64,000 nucleotides of DNA, from the NCBI GenBank assembly GCA_938084685.1, contig CALKGE010000004.1, forward strand, positions 1-64,000. The letters are read 5' to 3'. The stretch is from an uncultured Pirellulaceae bacterium. GTDB taxonomy: Bacteria; Planctomycetota; Planctomycetia; Pirellulales; Pirellulaceae. Positions 29,452 through 39,169 of the stretch are shown in pieces; positions within the stretch are counted from its first letter, which is position 1; each line of letters begins with the position of its first letter. Made by a program: the position numbers and the translations under genes. The notes under the pieces were generated by a model. That model was not told where the DNA came from. It did no database searches and was given only the letters and a program-made list of their open reading frames with translations.

Positions 29452-32106
29452 TTACCGACGCCTCGTAGGCGTTACAGATTTGTTTTCGTTGATATTACGT
29501 AGAACGAGTACGATCACACCCACCAGAATTGCTGGTAGAGGTGGCAACCAGATCGCTCGACGACGGTGTTTGGCTTCGATAGCAGCCACCTCACGGTTCG
29601 TCTGCATGTCGATCTGCCGAATCGTATCATTCTTTTCCTGCTCGATCTGAGCCTGTGCCAGCGAGAATTTCTGCTGCTCGTCCTGCTGGGCTTGTCGCAG
29701 CAACTGCTGTTTGGCGATTGAGTCGAGCGAATCATCGTTTTCGATCTCCTGCACACGGGCCGACAAACGATCCTCCGCCTTCTCAAGTTCTTTCTCAGCC
29801 TTTTCGTCCGCATCGGAGCGTTGGTCAGCTGATTGCTCCAGAAAGGCATTCTTCTCTTCTTCCACGACCACCAGGCTACGATGAGTAGGACGTCGTGATC
29901 GTAAGGCAATGAATTCATCTACGCCAGCCAAAGAATCGACAGCATTGAGTACGAAAGTAACGTTATCGAATTGGAAGCTCAGGTTTCCGAAGGTCCGCTC
30001 CTGGAAGAAGAAGTCAGAGATCATATCCATATCACTGACAAAAATCGCATTGGCCTTTGAGTCACCTTCGCGAACTATTTTGGCGGCAATGACATGATTC
30101 TCGGTATCAACCCGACGATTGGGGTCACGGTCAGGCCGGGCTGCCTGACCACCACCCATCATCATTGCCATACTGGGCGTATCATCTACAAACTCTTCCC
30201 ATTCCAAAAGGCCCGATCCCGGACCGGTACTCACCAACGCTGTTACGTCACCGTCGGTCACAGCTGGATCGGCTTCAATCGATCCGGCATAGATTGCTAC
30301 AAGTTCCTCCAGTCCAGCGCTGACGCCATCGACCAGATTGAAAGCGTCAGGATTACCACCCTCGGCAGTCAGGAACAGGTACTCAGCGGGCAAGGAAGCG
30401 AATTCAGGATGCGGATTGCTCATATCGAACGCTACGCGGTCATGCTTCCAGAGGATACCGAGTGCTTTTAACAAACGCGTTGCCCGTCCGCCATCCGCTT
30501 TCGGTTGCGGAGGTGCACCACCACCCATCATTCCCATTTGACCTCCCGGAGCGGGCTTGGCCTGCCGAGGGGCGCCGGTCACACCAAACTGGCTTCCCAT
30601 GGCAAGTGGAAATGGGTCGTCAAACACCAACGTTGGATGCCCTGCAGAAACATAGGAAACCAGGTTGTCCATTTGAGGATCTGTCAGCGAGGAGGGCATG
30701 ACAGCCAGTAACACGTTGAATTCCTCGGAATTAATCGGAAGATCGGGCGAGACAGTGACTACCTTGTATTGCTTTCTCAGCTCTGTCACAATCTGCCATT
30801 CGTTGTTACCGCTGATAACGTTGGCGTCGGTCGCGAGGACTCCGACCGTCAGCCGTTCTTTCTGGGCCACGGTCTGGACAGACCGAGTCAGTTCGTATTC
30901 AACAGGAATCCCTTTTCCAAAAAAGGGAACAACCACTTTGTCATAACTGCTGATCACCACCGCTCCCAGAAAGACTTCTGCTTCCTGGCGACGACCATCC
31001 ACTTCGGTCATTAACTGAACGGGTGTGATACCAAAGTGTCGAGCCTCATTCGCCTGCTCACTAAAAGGTTCCACATCGACGATTCGAACGTTCAGATTAG
31101 CTCCACCCAGTTCTTCGAACTGACGAAGCAGGCCCACCAGACGCTTGCGTGTTTCTACATATTCCCGAGGTACTTCCGGGCTGATGTATGCCTGAATTTC
31201 AATCGGCCGTTCCGGTTCGACCGAGTCAAGCATGAGTTGGCTCGTCGATGAAAGACTGAACAGCCCTTCCGATGTCAAATCGACACGGACAGCACCCGCG
31301 CCGGCCCAGATGGTAACACAGGTAACCGCCACCGCCAGCGAAATGGTACGAATACCAAACTGAGCACCCGTTTCCAGTTGTTTACCAGTGGCCCAAAGTC
31401 GTTTCGACATGACGACCAGGTTCAGATACAGGAATACCACTGCCAAACTGACGAAGTAGAGTACTCCGTCCAGCGGCACGATTCCCATGCCAAAGTCCTG
31501 GAATTTCCGCGACAGACTCAGTGACTCCACGACTTCGCGTGCCCCTAAAAATGCAGCTGCATAATCCAGAAAAACGGGAATACCACAAATGGCGATTCCC
31601 AGGACAAAGGCAACGGTCATGCTGGTGGTCAGCATGGAAGCCAGCATCCCGCCGGCCAATAAAGCTGAGCCGGCCAGCCAGTAGCCAAAGTAAGTTGAAA
31701 CCAGGAGCCCCCAGTCTGGTTCGCCAAGATCCGTCAGGATATAGACATGGGTTGTGGAAAAAATCAAAGAAAGTGAATAGACCGCGACAACACTCAGGTA
31801 TTTACCTAACAGGATCTCCAGGTTTGTCGCCGGTAACGTGTAAAGCAATTCATCGGTGCCACTTCTACGCTCTTCTGCCCACACACCCATCGTTAATGCT
31901 GGAACAAAGAAGAGCAACAGTAGCGGAAACCATTCGCTCAACTGATCCAGTCCCGGTTCGTTCGCCGTGAAGAACTCAGCATCAAATGCCAACGCACCTC
32001 CCGCGACAACAAAGACAACAATAAACAGGTAACCGAGTGCTCCAGAAAAATAGCTGGAGAGGTTACGTAACATAATCGGCCAGATAACTCTGCATCGAAT
32101 CTTCAT
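29452..32106 (-). CDS. ABC-2 permease fused to GldG-like auxiliary domain
   Basis: The track begins at 32148, but the ATG at 32106 is preceded by GGAGAGGG at good spacing and avoids most of the overlap with the upstream ATPase gene. The protein has 884 residues. The first 250 form an ABC-2 (GldF-like) permease with about six membrane helices and the motif LTMGVWAEERRSGTDELLYTLP. A GldG-like ABC-type periplasmic region follows (AYISPEVPREYVETRKRL, VVVPFFGKGIPVEYELTRSV), then a coiled coil rich in Glu/Lys/Gln near 770-850 and a final membrane helix. GldF and GldG are separate in Bacteroidetes gliding operons; the fusion is common in planctomycetes. The cargo is unknown. Confidence 0.9.
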   Translation of the reverse strand: MKIRCRVIWPIMLRNLSSYFSGALGYLFIVVFVVAGGALAFDAEFFTANEPGLDQLSEWFPLLLLFFVPALTMGVWAEERRSGTDELLYTLPATNLEILLGKYLSVVAVYSLSLIFSTTHVYILTDLGEPDWGLLVSTYFGYWLAGSALLAGGMLASMLTTSMTVAFVLGIAICGIPVFLDYAAAFLGAREVVESLSLSRKFQDFGMGIVPLDGVLYFVSLAVVFLYLNLVVMSKRLWATGKQLETGAQFGIRTISLAVAVTCVTIWAGAGAVRVDLTSEGLFSLSSTSQLMLDSVEPERPIEIQAYISPEVPREYVETRKRLVGLLRQFEELGGANLNVRIVDVEPFSEQANEARHFGITPVQLMTEVDGRRQEAEVFLGAVVISSYDKVVVPFFGKGIPVEYELTRSVQTVAQKERLTVGVLATDANVISGNNEWQIVTELRKQYKVVTVSPDLPINSEEFNVLLAVMPSSLTDPQMDNLVSYVSAGHPTLVFDDPFPLAMGSQFGVTGAPRQAKPAPGGQMGMMGGGAPPQPKADGGRATRLLKALGILWKHDRVAFDMSNPHPEFASLPAEYLFLTAEGGNPDAFNLVDGVSAGLEELVAIYAGSIEADPAVTDGDVTALVSTGPGSGLLEWEEFVDDTPSMAMMMGGGQAARPDRDPNRRVDTENHVIAAKIVREGDSKANAIFVSDMDMISDFFFQERTFGNLSFQFDNVTFVLNAVDSLAGVDEFIALRSRRPTHRSLVVVEEEKNAFLEQSADQRSDADEKAEKELEKAEDRLSARVQEIENDDSLDSIAKQQLLRQAQQDEQQKFSLAQAQIEQEKNDTIRQIDMQTNREVAAIEAKHRRRAIWLPPLPAILVGVIVLVLRNINENKSVTPTRRR

Positions 32107-32119
32107 AGTCTTCCCTCTC

Positions 32120-32911
32120 CTAACTTCCTGCCGCCGTGGGTGACGCATCCGCGGTCAGTTCACGGAATCGCGATTCCATTTCATCGCTGTCTGTGCCAAG
32201 TTCTTCAGTAGGCCCATCAAAGACAATCATGCCGTTATTGATCAACAGAATTCGATCACACACCGCATGTACTTCCTGCAGAATATGAGTCGACAGCAGG
32301 ACTGTTTTCGTTTCCCCCAGTGTGGTGATCAGTTCCCGAACTCCCTGCACCTGATTGGGATCCAGCCCACTGGTCGGTTCATCCAGAATCAACACGTCGG
32401 GGTCATGCAATAACGCCTGGGCCATTCCGACACGCTGCCGGTAACCGCGCGATAGTTTTCCGATCTGCTTTTCCCAGACTTCTCCCAGCATGCACTTGTC
32501 CATGACGTAATCCAGGCGTTCGGCGAGCGTTTCGGTCGCAAGCAATCTCGCCTTGCCGACATAGTTCAGGAAGGAACGGGGAGTCATTTCCGAATAGAGC
32601 GGACCGTTTTCAGGCAGATAGCCCAACACTTCGGCCGCCTCTAATCGCTGAGTCGCCACGTCAAACCCACCGATCGAGGCGCGGCCCTCACTGGGAGCCA
32701 AATAGCCGGTGAGCATCTTCATCGTCGTAGATTTACCGGCACCGTTAGGCCCCAGAAAAGCACAGACCTGCCCGCGAGGTACGCTGAAGGAAACGTCACG
32801 TGTTGCTGCAAATTCACCATAGAATTTGCTCAGCCCCTCCGCTTCAATCATGGTCGAAGCCGCAGCCGGATGCTGCTTTGAAACAGACTCGTTTTCCGCC
32901 ATATCAAACAC
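32120..32911 (-). CDS. ABC transporter ATP-binding protein, GldA-like
   Basis: This 263-residue ATPase has Walker A FLGPNGAGKSTTMKML, the signature LSRGYRQRVGMAQALLHDP, Walker B DVLILDEPTSGLDPNQ and the H-loop LLSTHILQEV. It is the first gene of the three-gene operon and energises the permease-GldG fusion whose start is 13 bp downstream. The N-terminal 20 residues (MFDMAENESVSKQHPAAAS) extend beyond the usual start, so an internal start at MIEAEGLSKFYG is possible. The family assignment is secure and the substrate is unknown. Confidence 0.95.
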   Translation of the reverse strand: MFDMAENESVSKQHPAAASTMIEAEGLSKFYGEFAATRDVSFSVPRGQVCAFLGPNGAGKSTTMKMLTGYLAPSEGRASIGGFDVATQRLEAAEVLGYLPENGPLYSEMTPRSFLNYVGKARLLATETLAERLDYVMDKCMLGEVWEKQIGKLSRGYRQRVGMAQALLHDPDVLILDEPTSGLDPNQVQGVRELITTLGETKTVLLSTHILQEVHAVCDRILLINNGMIVFDGPTEELGTDSDEMESRFRELTADASPTAAGS

Positions 32912-32985
32912 CTGTTAGCGTTTTATCAAATCAGTAAATGGAAGGTAAAAACTTGATTCTAGCCACGCAATTTTCACCTGTAAAG

Positions 32986-34422
32986 TTATCGCAGTTTGCC
33001 CCAGATCTTTTCCAGAACCGAAAACGTGAATGGATCATAGATTTCCAGTTCCGCCGCGACAAACGGATAAAAGTCGTTCCGATAGAAGTAGGCCTCGGTG
33101 GCCTCGGCAAAGAACTCCTTTTCGTTGGTCGTCCCATAGTGCTTCACGGTCTGGCCCGTGTAGAGCAGGACCTCCTGATATTTGTCGGCAGCCATCGCAC
33201 GATCATACGCCTGTTTCACTTCGGCGTGATCAAATCCCAGGATCTGGTCATGATAACTGTGAGCCAGTTCGTGCAGAATCACTGCTGGATGCTTCAGGAT
33301 TTGCTGTCTTGAGAGGAGGGAGGCCGCACGCGGCAAATGGACTTTATTCAGCAGACGCGGATCATGGCCGTTGTCCTTCAGCCAACGGGCGCCGGGATGG
33401 TACTGCATAGCCCCAAGAGTCGGATGGTGACGTTCCAACCAGATTTCCAACGTCTGCAATGTCTTCAGTTGCTTCTCTGGAACAAAGATCTTGATTCGTT
33501 GCAGATGATTTGCCAGCATCTTCATGGCGTCACGACCAAGCTCGGCATGCTCTCCGTCCAGCAACGAAGGATCAACAAATACCGTCCAACCTTCGATATC
33601 TTTTTCGACAGGATCGAACCGGACTCCAGGAGCTCGACGTTTCTGACTGTAGATCCATTGCCAAAGCGGAGCATGCGTAAACGCGTCTTTCCAGCTGTCA
33701 TGCCCTCTGCCCTCGATTTCAGAATACCGAGGACTCCCTCCGGAGCGCTTGAGTGCCTCGATCATCGACCGCGAACGTTCCACCGTAATCACTCCGTCTT
33801 TATCACCATGCCACGCCCAAATGGGAAGATGCGCGAGCGACGAAGCCAGTGAATTATCTGCTCCTCCGCAGATCGGAACAGCCGCTGCAAAAAAGTTCGG
33901 CCGACGCTCAATGGCATCCCATGTCCCATAACCGCCCATCGATAACCCCATCACATAAATCCGATCCGGATCAACCTGATTGCCCGAATCCGCAATAAAC
34001 CCATCCAGGGCTTCAAACATCAGCTTCATCGATCGACTGATCTCGGGCATCTTGTGCGACTTGCTGGCCCAGTTCACGTCGACCCAGAGTTCATCTTTGG
34101 GGACCTGGCCTGCAATGACATAGGAACCATACTTGCCAAAAACATCAGCCTCTTCCAAGGCTTGAATGGCGCCAGCATCGGTCAACTCGCCACGATTATC
34201 GTCTCCTCGACCTCCAGCACCATGCAGAAAGAGAAGTAACGGATATTTCTCGCCGGCTTTGACTTCAGCCGGAGCACGATGGCGATAGTTCAGCGTTTCA
34301 CCAGATTCACTCTTCCAGACCGCAGCCGCATACTTTTCCACCAGATCTTGAGCATCTGTCCGGGCAGGCAGCAGGAGTAAGGTAAGCACTAATAAGAGTC
34401 GAATTCCTGTCGAACGATTCAC
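32986..34422 (-). CDS. Exported alpha/beta-hydrolase esterase fused to an HExxH metallopeptidase-like domain
   Basis: The 478-residue protein begins with a signal peptide (MNRSTGIRLLLVLTLLLLPARTDAQ). Residues 30-255 form a polyhydroxybutyrate-depolymerase/dienelactone-hydrolase-like esterase with YPLLLFLHGAGGRGDDN, nucleophile motif VMGLSMGGYGTWD, an Asp in WHGDKDGVI and a His in EGRGHDSW. The C-terminal half contains ILHELAHSYHDQ and, 45-50 residues on, KEFFAEATEAYF, the HExxH plus downstream Glu of zinc peptidases of the anthrax-lethal-factor-like type. Both catalytic sets look intact, so the protein may have two activities. It stands alone, divergent from the DUF1592 gene. Confidence 0.82.
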   Translation of the reverse strand: MNRSTGIRLLLVLTLLLLPARTDAQDLVEKYAAAVWKSESGETLNYRHRAPAEVKAGEKYPLLLFLHGAGGRGDDNRGELTDAGAIQALEEADVFGKYGSYVIAGQVPKDELWVDVNWASKSHKMPEISRSMKLMFEALDGFIADSGNQVDPDRIYVMGLSMGGYGTWDAIERRPNFFAAAVPICGGADNSLASSLAHLPIWAWHGDKDGVITVERSRSMIEALKRSGGSPRYSEIEGRGHDSWKDAFTHAPLWQWIYSQKRRAPGVRFDPVEKDIEGWTVFVDPSLLDGEHAELGRDAMKMLANHLQRIKIFVPEKQLKTLQTLEIWLERHHPTLGAMQYHPGARWLKDNGHDPRLLNKVHLPRAASLLSRQQILKHPAVILHELAHSYHDQILGFDHAEVKQAYDRAMAADKYQEVLLYTGQTVKHYGTTNEKEFFAEATEAYFYRNDFYPFVAAELEIYDPFTFSVLEKIWGKLR

Positions 34423-34624
34423 TGATGTAACCTTCTTTATTGTTGAAACATAGGAGTAGACCTACAGTGAATGTACCGTGAGTGGCGGGACATTGCGAGT
34501 GGTCCACGAAAGCCAGGGCCTCCAGTTCACGTTCCCAAATGTGGGGGTTGGTACTATAATAACAGCCAGAAAGACGGAACTTTCACCCAATCCCTCCTTG
34601 AACTGCCCACCTTCTATTTTTGAC

Positions 34625-37600
34625 ATGACCGCCATGCTTCGCACGAATTCTCTATATCTGGCTCTTTCCGTAGCCTGTTTTCTAATTTCCAGCTCTGCAG
34701 TTGGCGATCAGAATCCGCAACAGGTGTTTGAAAAAGAGATCAAACCGATTCTGCGTACTTATTGCTATGACTGCCATAACGCAGACGTTCAGGAAGGAAA
34801 AGTTCGACTCGACAATCTCAACCCGGACCTGGTGAGTGGCCCCGACGCACAACGCTGGCATCATGCCCTGGATATGATCAATCAGGGAGACATGCCTCCC
34901 AAAGATGCGGAAATCCCGGACGACGCCACTCTGGAAAAACTGACCGACTGGATTCAGGTGGAACTGGTTAAATCAATCAAGGCTCACCGGAACACGAACC
35001 GAGTGGTCATGCGACGGATGACTCGGGATCAATATACGAACTCATTGCAGGATCTGCTTGGCGTCGACGTCAATTTTGGAAATGCCCTTCCTGAAGACGC
35101 TAAATCAAAGTCTGGCTTTACCAACAACGGCAATGTGCAACAAATCAGCTCCTTGCACCTGGACTACTATCAGAAGGTAGCTCGCGAAGCACTCGACCAG
35201 GCTATTTTCACCACCAAACCACACATCACCCGCTATCGTCTGCAGGTCGGGTTGGATATCGGGAAGTCGCTTCCGAACGAGAAGAAGTCAGGCCAGTTTG
35301 GTGGCTTTGTCTCTCAACCAGTCAGCAATGCCCACATCATCCCCGATGTCCTCGACCAGCAGGGCAATCCAATCTTTATTGACCCCGCCTCACGCCCTGC
35401 CCCATACAACAACGTTTTGCACAACCTGGGAATAGGAATGCGGGGTTCCGACCGGACACGTTACGAAGTTGTCACCGCAGGGATGCACCTCGATTCCGGA
35501 TTTCAGCATGTTGAGAAGGCCCCTGGTTCCTGGCACGCTCCCTCCCCCAATCTCAAACTGCTCATTCGCCGGGACTTCCCGGTTCAGGGCAACTTTGCCT
35601 TCCGCGTCACAGCGGCCCGCACCACTGGTCGAGCAGCTCAGTTCCCCAAAACCTATGGCAACAAGGATCTGATCACCAAAGTGACGGACTCGACCACCGA
35701 AAAACAGACCGGTGCATTCTCGTTGAAAGGTGAGGATGCTCATCGATTGGAACGAGCTCTCCTGGCTGACGGAGTACTGGTCAACAAGGAGGGTGAAAAA
35801 CCGGGCAACAATCGTACCGCCCGCTTCAGGTTCACTCCCCCCAAAGCAGACCTCTACCATGTCGAAATCATTCGTAGTGCTTTGAAGGAGAATGTGGAAA
35901 CAGAACTGTACATCGAATTTGGAAATCGCAACAACCGGCTGAATCAGAAGTTCAAGCTGGAACGGGAACCGCGGGATGCCACGCGGATGTGTACTCCACT
36001 GGGTATTGTCAGTTTAGAGGAAGGCGAAAACGAGTGCTATTTCCGCTGGAATGGTCTGGTCAGTATAGAGGAAATCGTATTTACCCCACTGGCCGCCGAT
36101 CACAAAATTCGCCAGCAACAGGCCGAACAGATCGCCCGTCTTGAAGCCGCAGCGGTCGCCAATGACAAACGACAGGCTGTCCTGCAGGTATCGCTCGGAA
36201 ACCGTACCGATGACGGTCAGGATTCGAAGACGTTTGATCGTATCGAGAAGATCAAGACGCCGGTTGGGCAATTCAAACAGTATCAGTTTGTCGGACGATT
36301 GGAAAACCTCCCGCTACCCCAACTCGATCTCAACGAGATGACCTCGCTCTCCAACATCATGGTACTTTCGGTATGGAACGGTGATTTCATCAAGGATAAA
36401 TCAGAGACAGGGTCGTCGATCATCGTCAAGGAAGTCGAATTTGAAGCTCCCTACTTCGAAACCTGGCCACCCCAAAGTCACACGCAGATTTTATTTGAAT
36501 CGCCCAATAAGGAGAATGCTGAAGTTTACGCCAGAGAAGTCCTGACTGCGTTCATCAGCCGGGCCTTCCGTCGCCCTGCGACCAAAGACGAAGTCAACCT
36601 GTACTACGACTTCTGGAGTACGGTACGAGCTGATTATTCAACCTTTGAAGATGGGATCCAGGAGACGCTGGTAGCTGTTCTTTGCTCACCGAACTTTATC
36701 TATTTGGCCGAGGGTAACCCCCAGCGGAAATCGAAGATAGAGCGCGAGTATGAACTGGCGTCCCGACTCTCTTATTTCCTCTGGAATGGACCACCGGACC
36801 ATGAACTTTACGATCTGGCGGCCAAAGGGCAATTGCAGAAGCAATTGGGGGCTCAGGTAACTCGCATGGTTCAGGATCAGCGAGCCTGGAATTTCGTAAC
36901 CTCCTTTTCCAACCAGTGGCTCAAGCTCTACCGGCACAACGAACAGGCTGTGGATATCGGCAAATACCCCCAGTTCACGCGGTACATCAAATCGGACATG
37001 GAATTGGAAACGTACCATTTCATGAACCATCTGCTCCGTGAAGACCTCAGCATCTTCAACATGATTGACAGTGACTTTGTGGTTATCAATCAGAACCTGG
37101 CTGAATTCTATGGAATCCCGGAGGTGGAAGGGACTGACTTCCGGGTAGTCTCAGTGACACCGGAGATGAATCGAGGTGGACTGATGACACAGGGATCCTT
37201 CCTGAGTGGCCATTCTGATGGCAACGAGGCTCATCCGATTAAACGAGCGGTCTGGATGATGGAGCGGATACTCGGAGATTCACCTCCTCCGCCGCCTCCC
37301 AATGTCCCCGATCTCGACCCGAAGGATCCGAACACGAACAAGCTTCCGATTGCCGAACAACTGGCACTGCACCGTGAGAGTGTCTCCTGTAAGAACTGTC
37401 ACAAAAAACTGGATCCGTATGGCCTGGTGTTCGAAGACTACAATGGAGCGGGACTGCTGGCGACCAGGTCGGGAACCAACCCCAATACAGTGGTCCAACT
37501 CCCTTCCGGAACAGAAGTGACTGGTGTTGCTGGCATGAAGCAATACGTTTTAGAATCCGGACGTGAAAAATTTGCCACATCACTGGTGGAACACCTGATG

Positions 37601-37741
37601 ACATTTGCACTCGGACGCGACATGTCCTATGTCGACGAAGAGGAAATCCATGAGATTGTTACCAAATCGCTTGCCCGCGGTGGTACTTTTCAGACCACAC
37701 TGCAAGAAATCGTGACAAGTCCCATGTTCCTGCGAAACTAG
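34625..37741 (+). CDS. DUF1587/DUF1592/DUF1588/DUF1585 exported cytochrome-like protein
   Basis: The track begins at 34478, but the true start is the ATG at 34625 or 34634, giving signal peptide MLRTNSLYLALSVACFLISSSAVG. A PSCyt1-type heme domain (RTYCYDCHNADVQEGKVRLD) is followed by DUF1587 (RRMTRDQYTNSLQDLLGVD), a long beta-rich insert, DUF1592 with SRAFRRPATKDEVNLYYDFW, the PPPPPPNVPDLD linker, DUF1588 with a second heme motif CKNCHKKLDPYGL and DUF1585 (LMTFALGRDMSYVDEEEI). It has about 1038 residues and is complete, so it is the in-window reference for the damaged copy at 1-1802. The DUF1552 partner follows after 65 bp. Confidence 0.93.
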   Translation: MTAMLRTNSLYLALSVACFLISSSAVGDQNPQQVFEKEIKPILRTYCYDCHNADVQEGKVRLDNLNPDLVSGPDAQRWHHALDMINQGDMPPKDAEIPDDATLEKLTDWIQVELVKSIKAHRNTNRVVMRRMTRDQYTNSLQDLLGVDVNFGNALPEDAKSKSGFTNNGNVQQISSLHLDYYQKVAREALDQAIFTTKPHITRYRLQVGLDIGKSLPNEKKSGQFGGFVSQPVSNAHIIPDVLDQQGNPIFIDPASRPAPYNNVLHNLGIGMRGSDRTRYEVVTAGMHLDSGFQHVEKAPGSWHAPSPNLKLLIRRDFPVQGNFAFRVTAARTTGRAAQFPKTYGNKDLITKVTDSTTEKQTGAFSLKGEDAHRLERALLADGVLVNKEGEKPGNNRTARFRFTPPKADLYHVEIIRSALKENVETELYIEFGNRNNRLNQKFKLEREPRDATRMCTPLGIVSLEEGENECYFRWNGLVSIEEIVFTPLAADHKIRQQQAEQIARLEAAAVANDKRQAVLQVSLGNRTDDGQDSKTFDRIEKIKTPVGQFKQYQFVGRLENLPLPQLDLNEMTSLSNIMVLSVWNGDFIKDKSETGSSIIVKEVEFEAPYFETWPPQSHTQILFESPNKENAEVYAREVLTAFISRAFRRPATKDEVNLYYDFWSTVRADYSTFEDGIQETLVAVLCSPNFIYLAEGNPQRKSKIEREYELASRLSYFLWNGPPDHELYDLAAKGQLQKQLGAQVTRMVQDQRAWNFVTSFSNQWLKLYRHNEQAVDIGKYPQFTRYIKSDMELETYHFMNHLLREDLSIFNMIDSDFVVINQNLAEFYGIPEVEGTDFRVVSVTPEMNRGGLMTQGSFLSGHSDGNEAHPIKRAVWMMERILGDSPPPPPPNVPDLDPKDPNTNKLPIAEQLALHRESVSCKNCHKKLDPYGLVFEDYNGAGLLATRSGTNPNTVVQLPSGTEVTGVAGMKQYVLESGREKFATSLVEHLMTFALGRDMSYVDEEEIHEIVTKSLARGGTFQTTLQEIVTSPMFLRN

Positions 37742-37806
37742 CAGGTAAACTATATATAACAGTGCTGAGACTTCACCGTTCGGACAGAATCAAAGAAAGC
37801 ATCACT

Positions 37807-39153
37807 ATGAGTCGTAAATCCTGGCATCTGGACCGTCGTTCATTCCTTAGCGGAGTCGGTGTGAGCCTGACGTTACCTTATCTGGAAGCGATGGCTGATG
37901 CCGCCAGTCCTTCAATTACCGATATTCCCAAGCGGATGTGCTATATGTACTTCCCTAACGGATGCGGCATTCCCAACAAGGATAATACTCCGGAAGAACA
38001 CGCCAAGTGGAGCTGGTTCCCGATGGGTGAAGGTACAGACTATACCTTGACCAATACGCTCTCCTGTATGGAGCCACACCGGGACGATATGACGATCATC
38101 GGTGGTCTGAGTCACCCTCGCTCGCGTCAGCTGCTTGGTCACCTGGCCGGCGACTCCTGGCTGACCGGTGGTGATGTCGGTGCCAGCAACTATGCCAACA
38201 ATATTTCCGTGGACCAGGTAGCTGCCCAGCAGATTGGAAAGAATACGCGATACAAGTCGTTTGTCCTTTCGGCTGATGGTGGTGTCGGTTATCAATCCCG
38301 AGTTTCCACCTTGTCTTTTGATGATGCGGGCAAGCCGATTCCATCCGAGCATCGTCATCGTGAAATCTTTGAGCGATATTTTTCGCCCGATGGAGGTAAC
38401 GCGACTGCCGAGCGTCGGAAGGAGATCGCTCGGGGCAAGAAGATCGTTGATCTGATTCTGGAAGATAGTAAACGTCTGAATCGGAAATTGGGAACGCGTG
38501 ACCAGGCCAAATTGGACGAGTTCTTAACATCACTCAGCAGTGTCGAAGATCAGATCAATCGCAATGAATCCTGGTTGGATACGCCGATGAAGCCTTTCAA
38601 TTCGGATCATATCGATTTCGAAGTAGATGCCACCAAGAATCCGACCAATTACATTCGCAGTATGATCGATATCATGGTCCTGGGTTTCCAGACCGATGTC
38701 ACGCGAGTCATGACTTACATGATGGCTCGGGAAGACGGCATTGGATTTGGCGATCATTTCCCACGTCTGGCCTGTGGCATTAACACGGGACATCATGGTC
38801 TCAGTCACTCGTCGCAATGGGAAAACTGGAGTACCTACGATGCCTGGTTGGCGAGTCACTACAGCTACATGATTGATAAGCTGAAGAACATCCGTGACGA
38901 GCATGGTCGGTTGCTGGACAACACGTTGATGCTATTCGGTAGTGCCTGCAGTACGACTCACAATGCCCGTAACTACCCATTGATTCTGGCAGGTGGAAAG
39001 AACTTTGGTGTCAACCATGGTACTTACACTCGTTACGATGACACGGTTCCAATGAACAATCTGTTTGTCAGCATGCTCAATGCGGTTGATGTGAAAACAG
39101 ATCGATTCTCGGACAGCGATGGTCACCTGTCGGGCAACATCTTTAGCAGCTAA
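37807..39153 (+). CDS. DUF1552 domain-containing exported protein
   Basis: The track start at 37762 is a GTG; the ATG at 37807 gives MSRKSWHLDRRSFLSGVGVSLTLPYLEAM, aligned with the start of the first DUF1552 protein and preceded by AGAAAG. It has about 448 residues. Landmarks are YMYFPNGCGIPNKDN, NISVDQVAAQQIGKNTR, NTGHHGLSHSSQWENW and FGSACSTTHNARNYPLILAGG. It is the partner of the upstream DUF1592 gene. Its last codons lie in a 15-bp tandem duplication, so the stop codon is duplicated too. Confidence 0.93.
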   Translation: MSRKSWHLDRRSFLSGVGVSLTLPYLEAMADAASPSITDIPKRMCYMYFPNGCGIPNKDNTPEEHAKWSWFPMGEGTDYTLTNTLSCMEPHRDDMTIIGGLSHPRSRQLLGHLAGDSWLTGGDVGASNYANNISVDQVAAQQIGKNTRYKSFVLSADGGVGYQSRVSTLSFDDAGKPIPSEHRHREIFERYFSPDGGNATAERRKEIARGKKIVDLILEDSKRLNRKLGTRDQAKLDEFLTSLSSVEDQINRNESWLDTPMKPFNSDHIDFEVDATKNPTNYIRSMIDIMVLGFQTDVTRVMTYMMAREDGIGFGDHFPRLACGINTGHHGLSHSSQWENWSTYDAWLASHYSYMIDKLKNIRDEHGRLLDNTLMLFGSACSTTHNARNYPLILAGGKNFGVNHGTYTRYDDTVPMNNLFVSMLNAVDVKTDRFSDSDGHLSGNIFSS

Positions 39154-39169
39154 CTCTTTAGCAGCTAAC
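39140..39169 (+). repeat. 15-bp perfect tandem duplication over the DUF1552 stop codon
   Basis: TCTTTAGCAGCTAAC occurs twice without a gap. The first copy encodes the DUF1552 C-terminus and stop. The second copy runs into GCAGCTAACAAGGCTGC (39161-39177), a small GCAGC/GCTGC hairpin. It abuts the 3' end of the decayed minus-strand gene, so it may mark a junction. Confidence 0.75.
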
